Origin: Rodentolepis nana
Lineage: Eukaryota; Platyhelminthes; Cestoda; Cyclophyllidea; Hymenolepididae
Reading direction: 5' to 3'
NCBI GenBank assembly: GCA_900617975.1
Contig: UZAE01012204.1
Coordinates: 12,989-53,103 of the forward strand
Length of the DNA stretch: 40,115 bases
The notes beneath the pieces are model-generated. The model saw only the letters and a list, made by a program, of their open reading frames with translations. It was not told the origin of the DNA and ran no database searches. Positions 35,401 to 40,115 of the stretch are shown here, piece by piece. How positions within the stretch are numbered: the stretch's first letter is position 1; every line of letters begins with the position of its first letter. The position numbers and the translations under genes are program-made.

Positions 35401-37324
35401 CAAAGTTGAAAGTAGGTAAAATTTAGCTAGCGGAAAGTGAATCAAGGGGGATTTAACACAGGCACATTTTGTGAGAAATAAAACAAGAATACTGCCGAAT
35501 TGCAAAATATGTGCAACAACAGACAGCATAATGGGAAAAATGGGGAACTTAAATTTAGATCACTAAGTATGCCAGAGGCGGCGTGTTTGCCGACCATATT
35601 GAAATAACACGAATATAGTCGCTCAGTCTGCGTCCACACGATTAAAATCAACACCAAAAGATTTAACTGAAGCATGCAAATGAAATTATAGCTAAGTCTA
35701 AATGGAGATTTCTGATAAAAATTAAAAAGCGCATGCATGGAAGAAATAGAAGGCAATCAAATGAAAGCATGATTAGTGCCAATATAAAGTGAAATAATCG
35801 AATGTGAATGGGAAAATGTGAGAATCCATCACCGATTACGAGCGATTTACCTTACATGTAGATCCAATTGCCTCGTTTGACTGTTGAAGATTGAAAATAA
35901 AGTTGAAGAAATCGTTAAATATTTTAATACGAATAGTTGAAATATGGAAGTTATACAGTATACTAAATAGTGAAACGTAATTGATCAGCACCCTGGTTTT
36001 CCTGGCATCTTTTTGACACATCGAACAGATGTGCATAACACTCTAGGACAGTAAGAATGGTCGAAGAATAACACCAGTTAGTGCCAGCATTCAAGAGATT
36101 AGTGAAATGGCTTAATTATGAACTACATGAGCGTAGGCAAATTTTTTCATCACAAAGAGTTAAACTGGCTCACTCTAAGTTTTCTTAAACTTTAGAAAAG
36201 ACAAATCGAAATTAAAAAATCTTTGTGAAGGGTTTTCATCACAACAGAACAAACCAGACCAAAATATAAATCTGTAATAGTATACTTAGCCAGAACCCAT
36301 CAGGTGCGATTTCGGTCGGCTATTGACGGCTGGTCTATTTTTTTCAAGCAAAAATACAAACTAGACTAACCTTGATATTCCAATGTGGGGATTCAACCAG
36401 GGTTCTGAGAGGAGTGAGAGGAGAAGCAGGAGGAATAGAAATCTTTTCGCTCTCTGAGGTTACCGCCTTTTGATGGGATTTCGTTGGAGTTAATGAAGGC
36501 GGTGGCATCAAAGCATTATCATTGGCAATTTGCAGGGAAGTTGGACGGATGGGAGCCTGAAAAAGCCAGAAATTAAGTTATACGTTAAGAAAGTTAGAGA
36601 AACACAAGGCAAGCTAACCTTCTCAGAATAGCAGTTATTAATCCCATTAAAATTCGATGAATTTTTCTTGACATTAATTGGTGTACTAGTAGTAAATGTT
36701 GTGGCACCATCTGAAGCCTCATTAAAATAATGGTCGCTTTCGGTCTTATTAGGGGTTAGATTCTTCAAAAGAGAAGAAATGATTCTTATGAGACATTAAA
36801 ATGTGCAAACACAACAATTCTATACATACAGGAGGACCAACCAACTTGAGGGCGTCCAATATATCCTCGCGAGTAACCTTTTCATTGTTTTGAATTTTTG
36901 TCATTGGGTTCTGAATCATATTAAATATTTCCGCTTGCGTTGCATCGCTAAGAGAAAGCGCAGCGTCGATAAACTTTTTAGCACTCTTGGTCTGCATAGA
37001 CCCAAGCATTACGAGATACACCGCCTAAGTTAATTTGCCAATAGAAAACAATAATGCTTTACGATCTCACACTCCATAGAATCTTCAAATAAACCATCCA
37101 AATTAATCATTTCATATACATTAGAACCGATATACTGTTCTATAAATGCTTTCAATACATCCTTAGAGGATTGTCCCTCAGTCGAAAGAAATTCACTAAA
37201 TAAGTAAAAAAAATTAGCAAGATTCTGCTAACCATTCACTTATAATTCTAAGTAAGCAAGATTCGTCTAAAACTGTTATGACGCTGCCAATAACAGAAGC
37301 AGTCCAATCGCGTAAAACCCCCAT
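11319..37324 (-). CDS. NuMA / LIN-5 / Mud-like spindle protein, 25 coding exons
   Basis: Exons: 37233-37324, 37063-37195, 36830-37024, 36619-36762, 36371-36556, 34239-34492, 33682-33778, 32905-33151, 24459-24601, 23593-23760, 23080-23166, 22554-22652, 20323-20667, 18604-18747, 17823-18110, 16545-16626, 16399-16466, 15984-16059, 14496-14732, 13375-13464, 12281-12369, 11955-12212, 11736-11774, 11464-11655, 11319-11396. All junctions are GT-AG and in phase; total 3831 nt, about 1276 residues. The domain order is Hook-like domain, Ser-Pro linker, interrupted coiled coil, disordered Pro/Ser part, NLM block, basic tail. That order and the NLM block identify the family. Family knowledge: NuMA links dynein to the cell cortex through LGN/Pins and organises spindle poles. 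At about 1276 residues it is shorter than human NuMA (about 2100), mostly in the coil. The start is the first ATG after an in-frame TAG. Missing in-phase exons within the large introns cannot be excluded. Confidence 0.8.
12281..12369 (-). other. NuMA-like exon 21: NLM / LGN-binding block
   Basis: Residues 1059-1088. EDMYSRLAELRRRNEL followed by QPFHLRTNYPIETQ matches human NuMA (RIAELQQRN, then PPHLKTCYPLE) at nearly every conserved position: Arg, Ala-Glu-Leu, Arg-Asn, Pro, His-Leu, Thr, Tyr-Pro and Glu. This is the block shared by NuMA, LIN-5 and Mud, lying in the part that binds LGN/Pins. It is the strongest single piece of evidence for the gene's identity. Both splice sites are clear (ACTTTGTAG; GTAAAC). 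Confidence 0.85.
13375..14732 (-). other. NuMA-like exons 19-20: disordered Pro/Ser region
   Basis: Residues 950-1058. Exon 19 (14496-14732) starts with an acidic run (EDAVDTDDDS) and continues SRPPYSPPHSS, then Gln-, Gly- and Ser-rich sequence. Exon 20 (13375-13464) gives EDSEPPPTYPNGPGNQSSAD. Low complexity and many SP sites suggest a disordered, phosphorylated segment, as in the NuMA tail. Exon 19 ends just before a dinucleotide microsatellite. Confidence 0.65.
14415..14485 (+). repeat. compound microsatellite (TA)n and (GT)n
   Basis: (TA)8 at 14415-14430, an imperfect TG stretch, then (GT)16 at 14454-14485. It ends about 9 bases inside the intron from the donor of exon 19 (donor GT at 14494-14495). 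In the pre-mRNA it reads (CA)n then (UA)n. Confidence 0.85.
14733..15983 (-). other. NuMA-like intron 18
   Basis: 1251 nt; donor GTAAGT, acceptor CCTTACATAG. A pyrimidine-rich stretch on plus at 15755-15785 is the only compositional feature. Confidence 0.5.
15984..16626 (-). other. NuMA-like exons 16-18: last coiled-coil block
   Basis: Residues 875-949. Exon 16 (16545-16626) gives MRKENGRLREDINYLREKLK, exon 17 (16399-16466) gives IRCLAENSKYLESELERMLH, and exon 18 (15984-16059) gives SRDEQQIRNEHKKISLTSRP where the coil ends. The intron between 16 and 17 is 78 nt. Confidence 0.65.
17823..18110 (-). other. NuMA-like exon 15: charged helical block
   Basis: Residues 779-874, 96 codons, phase 0 at both ends. 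It gives MEERYREERALSARAHHLCE and later GERYRSAITAFLGRLESRGL, highly charged and helical. It is GC-rich, with many CG-ending Arg codons, unlike the AT-rich exons 4 and 10. The acceptor (TTATTGCGTGAG) is weak, so the left edge of the exon is the less certain one. Confidence 0.65.
18604..20667 (-). other. NuMA-like exons 13-14: helical block and acidic linker
   Basis: Residues 616-778. Exon 13 (20323-20667, 345 nt, the longest) gives SSDLVVEELRDYVAKLRLDH, an Ala-rich helix and a hydrophobic patch (LLVPEVVSLANALLNLLSQ) unlike the rest of the coil. Its end and exon 14 (18604-18747) repeat the pattern TQTD / VQTD and are rich in Glu, Thr and Val, so probably disordered. I know of no named domain here. 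Confidence 0.65.
18748..20322 (-). other. NuMA-like intron 13
   Basis: 1575 nt; donor GTAAGC, acceptor TTATTTTAG. It contains a C-run at about 18980-18988 and nothing else recognisable. Confidence 0.5.
20668..22553 (-). other. NuMA-like intron 12
   Basis: 1886 nt; GT-AG ends in phase 0. A G-run lies at about 21095-21103. No exon was recognised. Confidence 0.5.
22554..24601 (-). other. NuMA-like exons 9-12: Ser/Pro break and second coil
   Basis: Residues 450-615. Exon 9 (24459-24601) starts DLPDTSFDVSIAPITSNQPI and ends in helix (KELELALSKIQSLE). Exons 10 (23593-23760), 11 (23080-23166) and 12 (22554-22652) are continuous coiled coil, for example KRKSENNFMNESNELAMRNR, LKKSLSEIQMDKESLLQRLK and ERDDLYGRLASAMEELKISS. 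Introns are 426-698 nt with clean GT-AG ends. Confidence 0.7.
24680..24692 (+). repeat. G13 homopolymer
   Basis: Thirteen consecutive G on plus, 79 bases upstream of exon 9 of the NuMA-like gene, so it is a C-run in the pre-mRNA near the 3' splice site. The length may be inexact because homopolymers are prone to sequencing error. Confidence 0.7.
26881..27234 (-). repeat. dispersed repeat, copy 2 (inverted)
   Basis: Reverse-complement counterpart of 4754-5041, with similarity across nearly the whole element. The GTCCACGTTG-like end is at 26881. The other end carries a perfect 33-bp direct duplication (27125-27157 and 27179-27211) separated by a 21-bp AT-rich spacer. It lies in intron 8 of the NuMA-like gene and makes no splice site that I can support. 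Confidence 0.7.
29187..29207 (+). repeat. (TTA)7 microsatellite
   Basis: Perfect trinucleotide run inside intron 8 of the NuMA-like gene. Confidence 0.8.
29486..29508 (+). repeat. interrupted C-run
   Basis: C12-G-C7-G followed by CCC. On the transcribed (minus-sense) RNA this reads as long G-runs, so a G-quadruplex is conceivable. Similar shorter runs lie at 13257-13266, 21095-21103 and 34989-34996. Confidence 0.6.
32905..34492 (-). other. NuMA-like exons 6-8: first coiled-coil block
   Basis: Residues 251-449. Exon 6 (34239-34492) gives MRLHEAEQRVRAAELRAARA and continues with heptad-like Ala/Leu and Arg/Glu. Exon 7 (33682-33778) gives LEERLVESQARLNEANSNRK. Exon 8 (32905-33151) ends in a Gln/Asn-rich break (SSQQNGYQQNDNG). 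Exon 6 is much richer in G+C than its flanking introns. Confidence 0.7.
34493..36370 (-). other. NuMA-like intron 5
   Basis: 1878 nt with GT-AG ends and no supported constitutive exon. It contains the possible microexon at 35851-35880 and a short G-run at 34989-34996. Confidence 0.5.
35851..35880 (-). other. possible 30-nt microexon
   Basis: Inside intron 5 the minus strand has AATCTTCAACAG, a 30-nt segment encoding SNEAIGSTCK, then GTAAATCG. Both splice sites are good and the length is a multiple of three with phase 0 on both sides. Skipping it also gives a good protein (HWNIK joined to MRLHEAEQ), which aligns better with other NuMA proteins, so it would be a cassette exon at most. Confidence 0.3.
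36371..36762 (-). other. NuMA-like exons 4-5: linker with Ser-Pro motif
   Basis: Residues 141-250. Exon 4 (36619-36762) is Asn-, Ser- and Thr-rich and looks disordered. Exon 5 (36371-36556) is Pro-rich and ends SPLTPLRTLVESPHWNIK, which parallels human ASPMGDILQTPQFQMRRL directly before the coiled coil. Several SP and TP dipeptides could be proline-directed kinase sites; that is inference. Confidence 0.6.
36830..37324 (-). other. NuMA-like exons 1-3: Hook-like domain
   Basis: Residues 1-140. MGVLRDWTASVIGSVITVL followed by DESCLLRIISE matches the NuMA start in the Trp, the following hydrophobic spacing and the aspartate-x-cysteine/serine-hydrophobic-Ile-Ile pattern (human LLSWVNSL and LQDCSIFIKIID). 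Exon 3 gives AVYLVMLGSMQTKSAKKFID, parallel to human MTMLLLYHSTMSSKSPRDW. In this family the Hook domain contacts the dynein light intermediate chain. The three exons are separated by introns of only 37 and 38 nt. Confidence 0.7.
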
Positions 37325-37382
37325 CGCAACAGCAAAGACAGGACGAGAAGTCTCAAAGAAAGCTCTTTGAATTTCCTAACCT
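37325..37382 (-). promoter_or_regulatory. 5' leader of the NuMA-like gene with acceptor-like site
   Basis: On the minus strand, TTCGAATTCAG ends at 37381 and TTCAGGTTAG ends at 37376, giving a leader of 51-56 nt before the ATG. An in-frame TAG lies just before the leader's GAAATTC, so translation cannot start further upstream without a splice. Trans-splicing or a 5' UTR intron would both fit. Confidence 0.35.
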
Positions 37383-37689
37383 GAATTCGAACCATACAAA
37401 CAAAGACAAAATATTGAATTCCATTATAAATATATCATTAAAAATTTAATGGATATTTCACTTAAAAATATTAAAAGGCATTTATTGTACATTTGGTAAA
37501 CTCAATATCTTTGGTTATGATTTCTTCCATATAATAAGACAAATCCACTTTTGTTAGATTAGCAATTCTGTATTTTAAAACTTCATTTTTAGTACGATTT
37601 ACTAAATTTTATACACCCCTTTAATAGGATAATAATAAGAGCATACGTTCTCGTCGGTCGTACGAGCATCGCTACTTTAGTTCACAACA

Positions 37690-37697
37690 GCGCGAAA
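37690..37697 (-). promoter_or_regulatory. possible E2F-like site TTTCGCGC
   Basis: TTTCGCGC on the minus strand fits the E2F consensus and lies about 370 bp upstream of the start of a presumed mitotic gene, within a local GC-rich patch. A single 8-mer can occur by chance. Confidence 0.25.
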
Positions 37698-38291
37698 GAA
37701 AATAATGTACCTTTTACAAAGATCCTACGAATTTAAAATTAAGCAACGGAGAATTGATTTTCTAAGAACAGTTCAGTATACTATTATTTGTCATATTACA
37801 AGTCAAATATTTAATGTTGCAATCAATTCTATATGTTATTAATATTTCACGCCATGATCCTCTTGGAGATCAAACAGAGGTCTCAGTTTGCTTTGCTCTG
37901 GAAAAATTTACCATGTAATGTTAATTTTATATTGACTTAATATCGGTCAAATTATAATTTGTATTTTTTAAGGGGCACTAACTGGGTAATATATAATATA
38001 CTTTTTATTTTTCATTTATCAAAGAGCAGAAATGTTTCCTGTTACCATACAAGCTGCTTTTCTGAAACCTCGAGCATATACAATAAAGCATATGCAAACC
38101 TAAGGAAAACAAATAGTTGCGTCACAACAGTGGCTCTGATTGGTTTGTCTAGTGCGCTAAGCTTGTTTTTCCTATCACCTAAATTCTTGTTGTTACAATA
38201 AAAGATAGTGTACATGGTGACTGAAATCACCATTTAGAACCTTCTATATGTGGTTGCCAAATTGACCATGTGTGGAGATACTTGATTACGC

Positions 38292-38398
38292 ACTCGAGCA
38301 CACAAGCAACACCTTTCCGATTTGTATTTTGTTAACCCTCCTTTGACTCGCACACACCCAAGCACGCAACACGTTTGTTCTTCTGACAACCTTTCCTT
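38292..38398 (+). repeat. imperfect tandem pair, about 53-bp unit
   Basis: Two neighbouring units share ACTCG, a CACA run, AAGCA(C)GCAACAC, TTTG and an AACC(T)CTTT end. Divergence is considerable, so alignment is approximate. Confidence 0.35.
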
Positions 38399-40072
38399 TA
38401 ATCATTTTATAATGAATAGAAAAACCTAATGTTTCAAATTTTTTATTTAAGAAATCTGAATCTGAGAAAATTTTTTGAAATCTAGTTTAATCATTGTCGA
38501 AAAAATGCCTGTTATTAAGTAATCCATGTAGATATCTCCCTATTAGCTTCTTGTAATCTCTATGACACAGTAAGACAGTTAGGAGAAATTTTCATTTGAA
38601 TAGTTTTATCAAACAGAACCGGAAGGACAAGAGGACAGAGAGAGTAATATTGGGCGATGCTATGACTTGATGTTTGGTAATAAACTAGTTTTACCAAACG
38701 GCCGCAACACTGGATCATTAAAGTCAAACTGGCACATTTAGGGTACATCATCGAGACTTATGTATTTAGTGCTGTTAAAGTTCCTTATAGAGGTTCCTGA
38801 GTGGTTCAAGTTTCAAGTATCGACTCAAATGGTAAGATCGGATAAATCATCATAGTGAATATGAAATGAAATGAAGATAGGAAATTTTAATCGAGAAAAA
38901 TCTAAAGAAGGATTTGACCCTTTAAGCGAGGTCACTGAGTGGGCCATATGAGTGTGTCTTATCAACGCATGAAAATTGATGCTAGGAAAATAGGTGGAGA
39001 AGGTGAAATAATTAATCAGAAAAGGACATTTGGAGTCAATGGTGATAGATGAAGCCATGTTGCCCAAGGGTTAAAAGCAGATAAACAAATTGAACCTTTT
39101 AAATACAAAAGACCTTGATTTCGAACGACAAATTTTGCACATAAAATAAAAAAAAACAGGGAATTCGACAAAGTGAACAAGTTGGAAAAGAGTGCTGCAC
39201 ACACATACGAGAACACAATCAGATCTTTGTTTGCACGAAAAGTGACAAGTATATAAAGTTGCAGGTTCAGCAATCAAGTGAAAATTAACAAGACAATGAA
39301 TTGAGTAGGGTTGGATAGAAATTTGGCTGACACAATTTAGAAACAAAACGCTCATAACCTGGAATTCCTCGAAAAGCAAAACAGAAACAATTAGAACATT
39401 TCTCAATGGGCAATGAAAGAAAAAGAACTCACTAAAGTGGAGTATAAATTTTGCTGATTTCGTTGAAAGCCAACTACCGAGGCAAATGCAGACTTCAGTG
39501 ATACGAATCTCTACCATTAAACCAAATGATAACTTCGATTTTGCATATGGGTTGTCATTAATTGGACAACTAAAAGACGATAAATTCATTATCATTGAGC
39601 TTAAATTTAGTCACCGTCACTGTAAACGGGCCTCCAAGTTCAATTCTCCCTGCGATAACCTGAAATTCGATATTTATTGTAATTTGCACCATCATTGTCC
39701 CAAATTTGTTTCAAAAATACATTTGAAATCCACGACATCAGTAGGAATCACTCTTCTTTGAAGATTCAAATATGAATTGAGGAATGCAATTTTTATCCAA
39801 TTTGAAAGTTCGCTTATACAAATAATTTATCTGTCTATGCCAAAGCCCTTGCAAACTTACCAGTTTTGAAGTTATTCATCCATCATGAGCTCATAAGCCT
39901 ACTGTCGGGTTTCAATTAGCATGAATTCTGTATTTGATACGTTCATTAGTAGCGCGCTAAAATGCACAAGGTCCTGAGTAATCTGGGCAATTAAATTGGA
40001 AATCGAAAAAACTCTACTGCCCTTGTAATTTACCTTCCATCAGATAGAATGAAATCATATTAGCTTACATAC

Positions 40073-40115
40073 ATTTATTTATATCAAATGGCAGGCGTTT
40101 TGATGGTTATCATTA
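40073..40115 (+). repeat. dispersed repeat, copy cut by the window end
   Basis: ATATCAAATGGCAGGCGTTT and the following TGATGGTTATCATTA match the start of copy 1 (4754 onward). The element continues beyond the window. Confidence 0.65.

Larger units (their letters stand above)
37383..40072. other. upstream flank of the NuMA-like gene
   Basis: No supported gene. GC-richer sequence at 37650-37697 could be the promoter. An imperfect tandem pair of about 53 bp lies at 38292-38398, and a small hairpin GGTGA/TCACC near 38216-38231. The longest open frame (minus, 39071-39595) is Phe-, Leu-, Ser- and Cys-rich, resembles nothing I know and lacks splice context. Confidence 0.45.

Noticed and set aside
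39071..39595. Minus-strand open frame of 174 codons
   Set aside because: Composition (Phe, Leu, Ser, Cys) is typical of translated AT-rich DNA, overlapping frames are also open, and no family or splice context supports it.
1..40115. CRISPR array, tRNA or rRNA genes, bacterial operons
   Set aside because: No regularly spaced repeats, cloverleaf sequences or rRNA motifs were recognised; all supported genes are spliced and eukaryotic.

Overview
The window is animal nuclear DNA and most resembles a flatworm (Platyhelminthes), possibly a cestode. The signs are AT-rich sequence, spliced genes with several 34-40 nt introns, strong acceptor-like sites just upstream of start codons, and scattered small repeats. 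The phylum is an inference; no marker names a species. Nothing bacterial or viral was found: no CRISPR, no operons, and I recognised no tRNA or rRNA.

Three protein-coding genes lie head to tail on the minus strand. (1) A 26-kb gene from about 37324 down to about 11319 can be spliced in my model into 25 coding exons whose phases all match, giving about 1276 residues. It looks like a NuMA / LIN-5 / Mud homologue. It has an N-terminal Hook-like domain, a Ser-Pro linker, a long interrupted coiled coil, a Pro/Ser-rich disordered part, the conserved NLM block that sits in the LGN/Pins-binding part of NuMA, and a basic tail. (2) TRAF3IP1/IFT54, an intraflagellar transport (IFT-B) protein of about 410 residues, runs from 9886 to 7360 in nine exons. 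It keeps the N-terminal calponin-homology-like domain and the C-terminal coiled coil but has only a short linker between them. (3) A three-exon gene from 6712 to 5946 encodes about 156 residues with a Gly-rich hydrophobic core and a C-terminus like TMEM263.

The left 5.9 kb holds no intact gene that I can support. It contains a probable solo LTR (594-929, with ATGG target duplications), a disrupted plus-strand remnant resembling part of the Golgi tether subunit COG3 (about 2058-2533), and one full copy of a roughly 290-bp dispersed repeat (4754-5041). A second, inverted copy of that repeat lies inside the 8.3-kb intron of the NuMA-like gene (26881-27234). A fragment lies at 10451-10482, and another copy is cut by the right end of the window. 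The right 2.7 kb is the upstream flank of the NuMA-like gene, with a possible E2F-like site but no supported gene.

The two large genes both act on microtubules (spindle orientation and cilium assembly). Their adjacency is probably incidental. All exon coordinates come from reading splice signals and phase by eye, without transcripts. The weakest points are IFT54 exons 5-7, a possible 30-nt microexon in the NuMA-like gene, and the choice of its last donor.
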